This document shows positions 34,206 to 42,241 of a DNA stretch of 64,000 nt, piece by piece. Both the position numbers and the translations under genes were made by a program. The notes under the pieces were generated by a model that searched no databases, was not told the origin of the DNA, and saw only the letters and a list, made by a program, of their open reading frames with translations. The stretch is from UBA1941 sp046329555 (GTDB lineage Bacteria > Bacteroidota > Bacteroidia > Chitinophagales > LD1). The number at the start of each line of letters is the position of its first letter. Within the stretch, counting starts at the first letter, position 1. The stretch is taken from assembly GCA_046329555.1 (NCBI GenBank), contig JAXLUK010000001.1, positions 1,136,217 through 1,200,216 of the forward strand, read 5' to 3'.

Positions 34206-35474
34206 TACAAATTTTTATCTCCACAACAGGAATGAACCTTTGGCCGTCAATGTCTCCTTCTCATTCGGTTTACCTGCCTTCGGCACTTCCACCTGTATCA
34301 AATAGGTGTACGTCTCACTTGGCTGCGCCTGACCGCCCGTAGTGCCATCCCAACCCGGTGCCTCAGGGCTGTTGTAAACCTGCTCGCCCCAGCGGTTGTA
34401 TATCCTGAACAAGGTCACCTTAGCCGCTGAATTACTTCCGCCGTTCAACACCGGATACATCCGATCATTCTTCCCATCCCCATTCGGTGTAAACGCCGTT
34501 GGCATCACAAAACGACCCTCCGATCTAACCAATACCGTCAGCGTGTCAAAAGCACGGCAACCATGTACCGTATCCATCACTTCCAGGCGGTATTGAAGCG
34601 TACTGTCACTCAACGTCGCCGTCTGCAATCCTTCCGTTTGACTTACTGAACCCGAAGGGCTCCATACATAATGTACATCATTCGTATAACTACTTACTGC
34701 CGTTAATTGTGCGCTATCACCTATAAATATCGCCGTGTCGGCTGGATTCGATAGCGTTATGCCTGCCGTCAAACAATACAAATTAACTGCCCCGCTCGCT
34801 ACCGCTGAACAATTATTCCCATCCAGCGCCGTTACCGTATACACCCCGCTTTGGTTCGCCACTATCTGATTCACATTGCCTACACTACCAGCATTACCCG
34901 ACCACTGATAGCTAGTTGGTGTTCCTGAAACTACTGTCACACTTATGGTTGCGCCAGTATCGCAACTGCACCGGTTCGTTACTGATGGTAAGCTAAGAAC
35001 TGGCGAGGCCAAGCCTCCTATCGTTACACTGGAATCCTTAATACATCCATTCAAATCAGCTCGAACACTATATGTACCCGATTGATTTACCGTTAACGTT
35101 GCGCCGCTCACCGAGCCCGGTTGCCAGGTATACAATACCCCCGTCTGCTGACCAGCATCTATCACTATCGTATCTGTACTACATATCGGATTCTTTGGAA
35201 CCGCAAAATCTATAACCGGTAATGGCTTCTGATTCACCTGAGCCGTGTCTGACTGTACCAAACAAGTATGCACATCGCGTGCGCTATACCAGTACGAGCC
35301 CGCAACACTTGTATAGAATGACGTTGCCGTGCTGGTGGTATTCCACAAAATATTGCTGTACCCACTTGATGCCATCAACAATGCTGAATCTCCCGGGCAT
35401 AAGTTCGATACCGACGGCGTTACCAACGGGCGCACGACATTATAAAATCCTACTACCGCCGTATCGGAGTAATA
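34206..35474. repeat. Near-identical 1.27-kb 3' cassette, copy B
   Basis: Partner of 28984-30252; offset 5222 bases. It encodes the C-terminal 420 residues of the 1755-residue protein and the nine bases after the stop. The copies differ silently at most sites; visible amino-acid changes include Ala/Ser in SP(A/S)GSVSQ and EA/QT in AGQ(E/Q)(A/T)GVLY. Confidence 0.95.
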
Positions 35475-38400
35475 CAAACAATTACCGCCAGCTGTCACTG
35501 TAACGAAGTAACTACCTGGCGACTGAACCATAGCCGTATTACTCGTGCTGGTTGATGCGTTCCATTGGTAAGAGGAAAACCCTGGAGTTACCGTTAACAA
35601 AACCGAATCACCCGGACAAATAGTAGTATCAGGGCCAACCGTAATTACGGGAGCCACTATTGCAGTAACAACTGCGGTATCTGACCGGTAGGTACATAAA
35701 CCATCACTTACTTCTACGAAATAACTATTCCCCGGAAGACCAAAATAAATCGGGTTGCTACTGATAGGATTTGTTTGATTCAAATCATGCCAGCTAAATG
35801 AGGTGTATGGCGCACCAGTAGGAGCGAGACTGGCAGAGTCGCTATAGCAAATAGTGTAGGGCCCTCCTAAATTTATGGCTCCATGTGTTCTCACATTCAC
35901 CTGAGTGGTTCCAGAAACTGTACATCCCTGGTTGTTGGTTGCAGTAACGGAGTACATCGTAGTACTCATCGGATTAGCCGAAGGACCCGCTACTGTTGAG
36001 TCGTTGAGACTAGCGGCCGGGCTCCACTGGTAACTCACCGCTCCGGTACCGTTGAAAGCGAGTTGGCTACTTCCTCCAGGGCAAATAGTGTCAGGCGTAG
36101 CTGTAATGCCAACAAAAGGGAAGTTACCAATAGTTACCCGGCCTGTATCACGTGTTACACAACCATTACTAAAGGTAACGGCCACTTCATAATCCTGGGT
36201 AACCGGTGTAAACATAGTTGCGGTATCATCGGTACTAGTGCCGATGATAGTAGCAGTAGGAGACCATTGGTAACCGGAAATTGTAATACCCTGAGTTTTG
36301 GGGGTAAATCGCCAACCCATACTTGAAGTAACAGCGGCACCCACATTATTCCAACCCGGAGCCGGCGTACCAACTGAGCCAGTAGCGTTTTCAACTCCAA
36401 CAGTTTTTGTTCCGGTATTGGCAACGGCGGAAACGAAGGTTTCTATGAGATTACTTCCCTCATAAAGATGTACTTCAGCATTAAAGGTGCCGCCACCGGT
36501 AAAGAAAGTTGCATTATTCCATCTAACTACAAAAACACGATTCGGTGCTGTTCCAGAAGTAAAGTAATCTCGGTTTGCTGTGACTAAATCATCCCAAAGC
36601 ACTGCAACAATATTATTAGGCGTTGCCGTATTGGGGATGGTAGTATTACTAAATGAACTGGTATTTAGGTTCCCGAAAGAGATAAAGCCATTGGTTGAAA
36701 AACTAAGGGTATTGTAGCCAGTACAATAAAAATTGAATGTGAAAGGAATAGGAAGGTTGTTTGCATAGCCATCATCATTGGTTCCGGTCACAGTTATGTT
36801 GGTAGTTGCGCCTGATGGGGTTATTGTAGCATAAGGTATGGATTGAACATTATAATCAGCTACACATGTTTGAGGGGCTGGATTTGGCTGTATGGCTATT
36901 AACCGCGCTGTATCCGCTCCGGCGCCGCCACAAAGTGATGTGTCACGAACTGTAATTACTACGCCTGGGTTTACATGAACCGTTACGTTAGCACTATTGG
37001 TACAATTACCATCTGCAATAACTAAATGATATGTCTGATCCTGTGATACTGTAGCAATCGGATTTTGTACGGTTGGATCATCAAGTGTACTGATTGCAGT
37101 AGGCGATACCGCCGTCCAGGTGTAACTTAAATTAGTGGCCGGATTACACATCGCAAAATAGGTGTTCGGACGATCCGGATAAATGGTTGGCCCGGTAAGG
37201 TTGCATCCCGGCGTTGCATCATTTAACCGGAATGCTGATGCTCCGGCAAATGCCGCCGAGGTTTCAACCGCATCATTCAAACTCCAGTTAGTTAAGGCTG
37301 TGTTATCATAGCATACCTCTACGATAACATTCGAAGATCCATCCCAGTTGTAAGGGTCCGTTAAATCAAATGTGTTTAATCCTGCAACACTTTGAATAGT
37401 TTGAGGTTGATATACCACAGTAAGGTTAGGAACATAATCTGTAAGTGCCGTTAAACTGGTGCAGCCCATTTTAATTGTAAATCCATTGAAGTTCCAGGTT
37501 GCAGCACTGGATTTAGTGGAAACATAGAAACCGACTGTCGTAAAAGTTCCGCTATAAAGACCCATGGCCTGCAATTCGCTGGCTCTGTAGAGATATTGCG
37601 CACGAATGCCATGCCAATCACCCAGAAATGGCGAGAGCGCGGTAGATCCCGCTGTTGATGAACCCACTTTTACCGTTGGCTGAGGCCCCGGAGTTAAACA
37701 AGCGTTCGCTAATGGAATAACACCGCAGTTTACCAAATCTGTAAACAATGGGCGAGGCACCAAGGTTACTGTATCGTTGATACACAATAAATCACGTGAC
37801 GGAACCACTGAAAGAGCGGGAGCATTACCTCTAACGTAGATTCGGTGCGTGGTGGTCACCCTGCATCCTGAGGCTGCCGTAACATCTACATAATACAGTG
37901 TATCTGTGGTTGGATGAACTGTAATCGTTGGATGTGTTGGCGAGTCAACAATTGTTGTTGGATACCACTGATATTGAAAAGGGCCGACAGCACTTGGAGA
38001 CGCTGATACCGTTAGCGTTGTGTTTGCATGAAGACAAATCGTATCTGAGGCTGCCGAGACGGTAACATTGAAACCTGGAACTACAGTAATATGAATGCTA
38101 TCAACTGCAATACATCCCGGTTTTGCTGCCGTCACTTTATACCACCCCGACATATTCAAAGTCATGTTAACGAGGTTCTGATATTGCCCTATAGCACTAA
38201 AACCATTAGGCCCGGTCCAGGTATATGTTGCTCCGGCCACAGGGGTTGTTTTTAACTGTGTTCGTCCGCCTTGACACACCACAGTATCTGCTGACGGAAT
38301 GGTATAGCATATGCACGGAGAAGCCGAGGTAAAAGACTTGGAATAGGTACATAATGGGTTAGAAGAAAAGGTTGCGGTGATGACGCAGTTACCTCCAGTA

Positions 38401-39482
38401 GCGGTCACTCCGGGAATAACAAATGGAATGGTATCTGAAGCCACTGGCATCGGGATAGACAAGGTGTCGATTCCGCCACAGGAAACAGTCAACTTCATCA
38501 CTCCGCTGGTTGGCCGGTTGCGCGCAACCACGTAACCTATCAACGAATCAGTATTGTTTGCCGGGTTACATGGTGTACTTTGTGTAAAAATATTGACCAC
38601 ATTACAGCCAATATTACAGTTGGTAGTTGCTGTTGATCCCGCTCCTTGTGCCAACGTAATAGTAGATGGTTGATTGGAAAAATTGGTAATTAAAATAAGG
38701 TAATATTGTCCGGCCACTACTGGTATCGTTACGGTTTCCTGGTTAGAGGCCGAGTAACTACAATCTAGAACGTTAGAAGTACTGTATTGAGAGCACATCG
38801 CGGTTGCACTGGCAAACGGTCCCCAAACCAGAAAATCAACGTCACGGGAAGCTGTGGAATCGAATCCTGTTAGATTGTAAACAATCGTTCCCGTTGAAGC
38901 CGCCTGAATATACAACCAAACAGGATTCGGAGAGGTAGATAAGCAATCGTAGGCCGACGAGAAAGCCGGTTGATTTGTGCCATAATTAGCAGAATACACC
39001 AATGGCGTATTGGTACAAATAGGAGTTGCTAAAGCACAGGTGGTATCAGATGGATGCGGTGGCGGTAGATTGATACAATTCACATTCGCCGACCATCCGG
39101 CACTAACACCTGAACTATCAGAGGTAAAAATAATAGTGATACATCCGCTGAAATTATAAGAATTAATCGTTCCGGGGCTGTTGCTACCGGTGTATGCTCC
39201 TATAAGCGGCGCAGACGTGTTATCGCCATCGTATATGTACATGAAATCCCAGTTGTTTTCCAAATCAAACTGAGTAAAACTTAACTGAATTTGCTTGCCG
39301 GCGGTAGAAGGGCAAAAGGTTACAGAATCTCGCATGTTATTTCCGTAGTTCAATCCACCGCCGCCATTATCGAAAAAAGATCCGCTACAAGTACTAATCA
39401 CACCTAAACCACCCATGGTGTAGGTTTGTGAATCTGCCGAGAGCGCTAAGAACAATGCAAAAGCAAGTAAAAATTTTTTCAT
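34215..39482 (-). CDS. 1755-residue type B T9SS adhesin-like protein with N-terminal CUB-like domain
   Basis: Signal peptide MKKFLLAFALFLALSADSQ. Residues 20-135 look like a CUB domain (WDFMYIYDGDNTSAPLIGAY, then GCITIIFTSDSSGVSAGW). Next is a pre-peptidase-like beta domain (DVDFLVWGPFASATAMC, GQYYLILITNF). Ig/PKD-like repeats, a Cys-bounded 190-residue module (about 587-778; YNWDGSSNVIVEVCYDN) and a nidogen-like domain (about 872-1060) follow. The last 420 residues are almost identical to those of the 1605-residue neighbour, including the type B sorting domain. From about residue 470 on the two proteins are recognisable paralogues; before that they are unrelated. Likely a surface adhesin; ligand unknown. 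The small secreted gene upstream ends 12 bases before its start. Confidence 0.9.
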   Translation of the reverse strand: MKKFLLAFALFLALSADSQTYTMGGLGVISTCSGSFFDNGGGGLNYGNNMRDSVTFCPSTAGKQIQLSFTQFDLENNWDFMYIYDGDNTSAPLIGAYTGSNSPGTINSYNFSGCITIIFTSDSSGVSAGWSANVNCINLPPPHPSDTTCALATPICTNTPLVYSANYGTNQPAFSSAYDCLSTSPNPVWLYIQAASTGTIVYNLTGFDSTASRDVDFLVWGPFASATAMCSQYSTSNVLDCSYSASNQETVTIPVVAGQYYLILITNFSNQPSTITLAQGAGSTATTNCNIGCNVVNIFTQSTPCNPANNTDSLIGYVVARNRPTSGVMKLTVSCGGIDTLSIPMPVASDTIPFVIPGVTATGGNCVITATFSSNPLCTYSKSFTSASPCICYTIPSADTVVCQGGRTQLKTTPVAGATYTWTGPNGFSAIGQYQNLVNMTLNMSGWYKVTAAKPGCIAVDSIHITVVPGFNVTVSAASDTICLHANTTLTVSASPSAVGPFQYQWYPTTIVDSPTHPTITVHPTTDTLYYVDVTAASGCRVTTTHRIYVRGNAPALSVVPSRDLLCINDTVTLVPRPLFTDLVNCGVIPLANACLTPGPQPTVKVGSSTAGSTALSPFLGDWHGIRAQYLYRASELQAMGLYSGTFTTVGFYVSTKSSAATWNFNGFTIKMGCTSLTALTDYVPNLTVVYQPQTIQSVAGLNTFDLTDPYNWDGSSNVIVEVCYDNTALTNWSLNDAVETSAAFAGASAFRLNDATPGCNLTGPTIYPDRPNTYFAMCNPATNLSYTWTAVSPTAISTLDDPTVQNPIATVSQDQTYHLVIADGNCTNSANVTVHVNPGVVITVRDTSLCGGAGADTARLIAIQPNPAPQTCVADYNVQSIPYATITPSGATTNITVTGTNDDGYANNLPIPFTFNFYCTGYNTLSFSTNGFISFGNLNTSSFSNTTIPNTATPNNIVAVLWDDLVTANRDYFTSGTAPNRVFVVRWNNATFFTGGGTFNAEVHLYEGSNLIETFVSAVANTGTKTVGVENATGSVGTPAPGWNNVGAAVTSSMGWRFTPKTQGITISGYQWSPTATIIGTSTDDTATMFTPVTQDYEVAVTFSNGCVTRDTGRVTIGNFPFVGITATPDTICPGGSSQLAFNGTGAVSYQWSPAASLNDSTVAGPSANPMSTTMYSVTATNNQGCTVSGTTQVNVRTHGAINLGGPYTICYSDSASLAPTGAPYTSFSWHDLNQTNPISSNPIYFGLPGNSYFVEVSDGLCTYRSDTAVVTAIVAPVITVGPDTTICPGDSVLLTVTPGFSSYQWNASTSTSNTAMVQSPGSYFVTVTAGGNCLYYSDTAVVGFYNVVRPLVTPSVSNLCPGDSALLMASSGYSNILWNTTSTATSFYTSVAGSYWYSARDVHTCLVQSDTAQVNQKPLPVIDFAVPKNPICSTDTIVIDAGQQTGVLYTWQPGSVSGATLTVNQSGTYSVRADLNGCIKDSSVTIGGLASPVLSLPSVTNRCSCDTGATISVTVVSGTPTSYQWSGNAGSVGNVNQIVANQSGVYTVTALDGNNCSAVASGAVNLYCLTAGITLSNPADTAIFIGDSAQLTAVSSYTNDVHYVWSPSGSVSQTEGLQTATLSDSTLQYRLEVMDTVHGCRAFDTLTVLVRSEGRFVMPTAFTPNGDGKNDRMYPVLNGGSNSAAKVTLFRIYNRWGEQVYNSPEAPGWDGTTGGQAQPSETYTYLIQVEVPKAGKPNEKETLTAKGSFLLWR

Positions 39483-39494
39483 AAATGCAGTAAG

Positions 39495-39872
39495 TTATGG
39501 GTTATTAATTCTTGAACCGGCTGGCTTCAGCACACCTTGTGGCAGAAAATAATGAAACACGGGATCTTGCTTCTCTCGAAGAATATCTTTGTTCAGAGGA
39601 CTCACTGGCTTGCCAAACTTCTGACGTAACTCATTGGCTGAGAAGAGCTCAACTCGAAACAATTCCGCTGATTCGGGAAATTCTATGAAGATATTGCGAC
39701 GAACCTGAACCAGCCGATATTGATCAAGTATGATAGATGATAGCCCTTTAACACAACGCTGATCTTGCACCTCAATACCCTTCTCATTAAAAACCCGGTA
39801 TTGTTGCTTGCCTTGGGCCGATGCCTGTACGCATACCGCCAGCAACATCATTGATAGAAACCAATGTCTCAT
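39495..39872 (-). CDS. Small secreted protein, first gene of the type B locus
   Basis: 125 residues: signal peptide MRHWFLSMMLLAVCVQASAQ, then a basic mixed alpha/beta body (QYRVFNEKGIEVQDQRCVKG, LVQVRRNIFIEFPESAELF) with a single Cys, ending in a Pro/Asn-rich tail. It has no evident similarity to the 121-residue protein that precedes the other giant. I do not recognise it. It lies 12 bases before the 1755-residue gene and is the first reading frame of the minus-strand run that ends at 25695, so the promoter should lie in 39873-40000. Confidence 0.7.
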   Translation of the reverse strand: MRHWFLSMMLLAVCVQASAQGKQQYRVFNEKGIEVQDQRCVKGLSSIILDQYRLVQVRRNIFIEFPESAELFRVELFSANELRQKFGKPVSPLNKDILREKQDPVFHYFLPQGVLKPAGSRINNP

Positions 39873-39998
39873 ATTCTTATTGTTAAAATCTTAAAACCCC
39901 CTAAAAAATGTCAAACTATGCAAATTTATCATTCCAAAATGAACTTTTCGGAATATTCCAACAGCGATAGACGAGAAGTTTGGCATACAAGTTGCATG

Positions 39999-40028
39999 TT
40001 GAAAACACGCGAAAAAACGTTACTTTCG
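39999..40028 (+). promoter_or_regulatory. Bacteroidota-type promoter for the 40058 lipoprotein
   Basis: TTG at 39999-40001 and TACTTTCG at 40021-40028, 19 bases apart, match the Bacteroidota -33/-7 pattern with one change (TTCG for TTTG). The leader before the ATG would be about 25 bases and ends in an A-rich stretch (CCAAATAAAAAAAC) of the type used in this phylum instead of a strong Shine-Dalgarno. Confidence 0.6.
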
Positions 40029-40057
40029 CAGCGAATTTTTTAACCAAATAAAAAAAC

Positions 40058-40510
40058 ATGAAAAAAGTATTCAGCTACTTAACCGCGGGCCTTTTGACGG
40101 CTACCCTGTTCACCACCCAATCTTGTACTAAAACTTGTGATGCTGGCTATGAAGGCTCTGATTGCAAAACAGAATCACGCGCAAAATTCTATAAAGTTTG
40201 GGCTGCTACCGAAACTAAATCCGGTACAACTACTCCTTCAACCTTCAGCGTAACCGTAGGTTCTGGAAGCACTACCGATGTAACCAAAATCAGCATCGCT
40301 AATTTCGCTGGTGTTTTCGTAAACCCAGTAACTGCTACAGTTGATGGTGATAAGTTCACTATTCCAACTCAAAATCCAGATGCCGACCGTTACACCATCG
40401 TTTCTGGAACAGGCACGTACAATACCTCTACCAAGAAAGTTGCTATTGACTGGACCTTACGCAACGATACCACTTCGGTTACTTCTAACTGGACTGGTAC
40501 TTGGCAATAG
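40058..40510 (+). CDS. Small lipoprotein with a short EGF-like Cys motif
   Basis: 150 residues. The signal peptide ends in a lipobox (TTQSC), and directly after it comes KTCDAGYEGSDC, a fragment resembling the end of an EGF-like domain. The rest is a beta-sandwich-like sequence rich in Thr and Ser (STFSVTVGSGSTTDVTKISI, then TIVSGTGTYNTSTKKVAIDW). Similar short lipoproteins with a CxxGYEGxxC start are common in Bacteroidota and have no known role. It has its own promoter and a strong terminator, so it is a single-gene unit, probably well expressed. Confidence 0.85.
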   Translation: MKKVFSYLTAGLLTATLFTTQSCTKTCDAGYEGSDCKTESRAKFYKVWAATETKSGTTTPSTFSVTVGSGSTTDVTKISIANFAGVFVNPVTATVDGDKFTIPTQNPDADRYTIVSGTGTYNTSTKKVAIDWTLRNDTTSVTSNWTGTWQ

Positions 40511-40530
40511 TCAGCAATCAACCTTAACAA

Positions 40531-40566
40531 AAAAAACCGCTGCAATATTTGTAGCGGTTTTTTTTA
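40531..40566 (+). terminator. Intrinsic terminator after the 40058 lipoprotein
   Basis: AAAAACCGCTGC (40532-40543) pairs with GTAGCGGTTTTT (40551-40562) around a 7-base loop, followed by a T-run. The A-run before the stem makes it symmetrical and possibly bidirectional. The next 150 bases to the following hairpin hold nothing recognisable. Confidence 0.85.
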
Positions 40567-40718
40567 TTGCTTGAAAACACCATCAAGCTTGCGTGCAAAT
40601 AATCATTCAACAGAGCGGCTATTACTTCTAATCATATTTAAAGAAGTTCACCCCAATATTAAAGGAAAAGCAATTCAGCGTTACCCTATAATACCCTTTC
40701 TGTTCCACGTATACCAAA

Positions 40719-40750
40719 AAAAAGCCATTCCGTAAACGGAATGGCTTTTT
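40719..40750 (-). terminator. Intrinsic terminator of the 40769 lipoprotein gene
   Basis: AAAAAGCCATTCCG (40719-40732), loop TAAA, CGGAATGGCTTTTT (40737-40750): a perfect 14-base stem including the A/T runs. It lies 18 bases beyond the minus-strand stop. The A8 run on the plus strand provides the U-run on the minus transcript. Confidence 0.88.
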
Positions 40751-40768
40751 CATATAGCTGACTAAGAA

Positions 40769-41236
40769 TTAATCGAACTTCTTTTTCTTAGCGTCTTCCT
40801 GAGCTTTGGTTGGTGTTACCGTTCCGCCACCATTACCATCTAACTTTTGTTGTTTTTGTTTTTCCTGATCAGCGTTAATTTTTGTTTTTCCGTCGCCATC
40901 AAATTTGTCTTTCTTAGGATCATTCACTACGACAGGTTTCTTTGGTTCTGGTTTTTTAACCGGCGCTTTGTGCGGCACTGGCTTTCCGGCTTTTTTTGCA
41001 GCAGCATTTTCAGCAGCTACAATGGAGTCCGCTTTAGCGGTAGCAGCAGCCATTACTTGCTCCTCGCAAGCTTTCGCCACTTCTTCATCCATCGCTTTAG
41101 CCTTATCATCTACTAGTGTTTGCACTGCTGCATCATCCGCCTCACGTGCTTTCTTGTTGGCTTCATCGTTATTACACGCAGTCATCGCCAATCCCATCAA
41201 CGCAACTGCACTTAAATTCAGCATTATCTTTTTCAT
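40769..41236 (-). CDS. Small Lys/Ala-rich lipoprotein
   Basis: 155 residues. The lipobox is LAMTACNND, with Cys20 likely lipidated. A charged helix follows with a second Cys (EEVAKACEEQVMAAATAKAD), then a Pro/Lys-rich linker (PHKAPVKKPEPKKPVVV) and a low-complexity tail with repeated K(F/L)DG(D/N)G motifs. The linker could span the periplasm or contact peptidoglycan. It is related to the 84-residue lipoprotein 22 bases upstream, which has the same Cys-in-helix segment. Function unknown; the two are probably co-transcribed. Confidence 0.8.
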   Translation of the reverse strand: MKKIMLNLSAVALMGLAMTACNNDEANKKAREADDAAVQTLVDDKAKAMDEEVAKACEEQVMAAATAKADSIVAAENAAAKKAGKPVPHKAPVKKPEPKKPVVVNDPKKDKFDGDGKTKINADQEKQKQQKLDGNGGGTVTPTKAQEDAKKKKFD

Positions 41237-41258
41237 GTTGTTAAGCTTTTTTGGTTAA

Positions 41259-41513
41259 TTACTTTTTTTCCGCTTCGGCTGTACCAGCTTCAGCAGCCAG
41301 CATCTCCTGAACTTTTGCGTTTACTTTGGCTTCCATTTCTGCAGCACAAGCCTCTTCTTTCTGCTTTCTCATATCGGCCATTGAAGCATTATACATGGAA
41401 TCGGCCTTTGCCGCTTTTTGCTCCTCGGTAAGCGGGGTGTATTTATCACCACAACTGCTCAACATCAAGGCTGCCGCGCTCACCGCCAGCAAAGAATAAA
41501 ATCCTTTTTTCAT
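41259..41513 (-). CDS. Small helical lipoprotein, paralogue of the 40769 gene
   Basis: 84 residues from ATG 41513; the longer open frame to 41657 runs through a terminator hairpin and lacks a signal sequence. The lipobox is LMLSSCGDK. The mature part is one long charged helix (EEQKAAKADSMYNASMADM, then EEACAAEMEAKVNAKVQEML) with one Cys, matching the helix of the neighbouring 155-residue lipoprotein. The size and shape recall Lpp-like outer-membrane lipoproteins, but there is no C-terminal peptidoglycan-linking Lys-Arg signature other than EKK. Function unknown. Confidence 0.78.
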   Translation of the reverse strand: MKKGFYSLLAVSAAALMLSSCGDKYTPLTEEQKAAKADSMYNASMADMRKQKEEACAAEMEAKVNAKVQEMLAAEAGTAEAEKK

Positions 41514-41621
41514 TTGTGTTGTTTTTTTGAAATTTATAATGCAGCGAAAGTAAAAAAAGAAGTGATAACAAGAGTGAAAAACCGGAATGGTTGCGGTTTT
41601 ACTTTCAGATCCTAAACATAT

Positions 41622-41653
41622 TAAAAAAAAGAGGCCTCCTTGCAGAGGCCTCT
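41622..41653 (-). terminator. Intrinsic terminator of the 41674 gene
   Basis: AGAGGCCTC (41630-41638) and GAGGCCTCT (41645-41653) form a 9-base stem with a 6-base loop; on the minus strand a U-run follows (A8 on plus at 41623-41630). It ends the collagen-like / type A gene pair and separates it from the lipoprotein pair. Confidence 0.88.
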
Positions 41654-41673
41654 TCATAAGTAATCATCGCACC

Positions 41674-42180
41674 CTAGTGAATTACTTCAAAGCGCGATTG
41701 TTGCACCAATTGCTGGCCGCGGCTCTCGAAAACCGCTTTCACTACATAAATTCCCGATGGCCATGGCGTGGCTGATAAGGTTACCCGCTGCGTTCCCGAA
41801 GTGTACGCCTCCTGCATTAACTCGGTCATTTCATGACCCAGCAGATCATACACCTGGTATTGCAACTGGCCTTCCTGCTCAAAGGAAAACTGTAGTTGAA
41901 AACGATCGTTAACCGGATTAGGGAACAAGTTCATCGTAGCGCCGGCTGATTTAAAATCTAGTATGCCGGTGGTAATTTCTTCGGGTTGCTGAAAACCCTG
42001 AGTCAGTGTAATCGTGCCCTGAGAAAAGGTTTGCACCAAGGCCATTTCACCGATAGTTTGAGATAGCGATACACCGCCTGCCGATGCATACCAGCCCGCG
42101 CTGGAAACCACACTAGGTGAGGTAGTTTGGGCAACCGAAAACAAGGGCAGAAGGGCCGCTATTAGAATTATCTTTTTCAT
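41674..42180 (-). CDS. Small secreted protein with type A T9SS sorting domain
   Basis: 168 residues from ATG 42180, with a signal peptide (MKKIILIAALLPLFSVAQ). The short mature body (SAGGVSLSQTIGEMALVQTF, then ITLTQGFQQPE) is a recurrent Bacteroidota motif found before type A sorting domains. The C-terminal 80 residues are the sorting domain (ATMNLFPNPVNDRFQLQF, SGIYVVKAVFESRGQQL). It has no enzymatic domain. It lies 61 bases after the collagen-like gene and shares its transcript, suggesting a joint surface structure. The longer frame to 42342 overlaps the neighbour and is rejected. Confidence 0.85.
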   Translation of the reverse strand: MKKIILIAALLPLFSVAQTTSPSVVSSAGWYASAGGVSLSQTIGEMALVQTFSQGTITLTQGFQQPEEITTGILDFKSAGATMNLFPNPVNDRFQLQFSFEQEGQLQYQVYDLLGHEMTELMQEAYTSGTQRVTLSATPWPSGIYVVKAVFESRGQQLVQQSRFEVIH

Positions 42181-42241
42181 ATTTCTTCCTTTTATGATTT
42201 CCGAAACAGCCCGCCCGGGCAGGCCGTACGGAAAACAATTT

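Noticed and set aside
28993..39482. Direct repeats in the giant genes as a possible CRISPR or tandem-repeat array
   Set aside because: The repeats are in-frame protein domains and one long duplicated 3' segment; no short regularly spaced repeats with unique spacers are present.
39921..39960. TAAATTTG on the minus strand and the palindrome GGAATATTCC as promoter/operator of the type B locus
   Set aside because: No TTG lies at a proper distance from the -7-like box, and the short palindrome can occur by chance; left open.
41514..41657. 48-codon extension of the small lipoprotein
   Set aside because: It runs through an intrinsic terminator hairpin and would remove the lipoprotein signal from the N-terminus.
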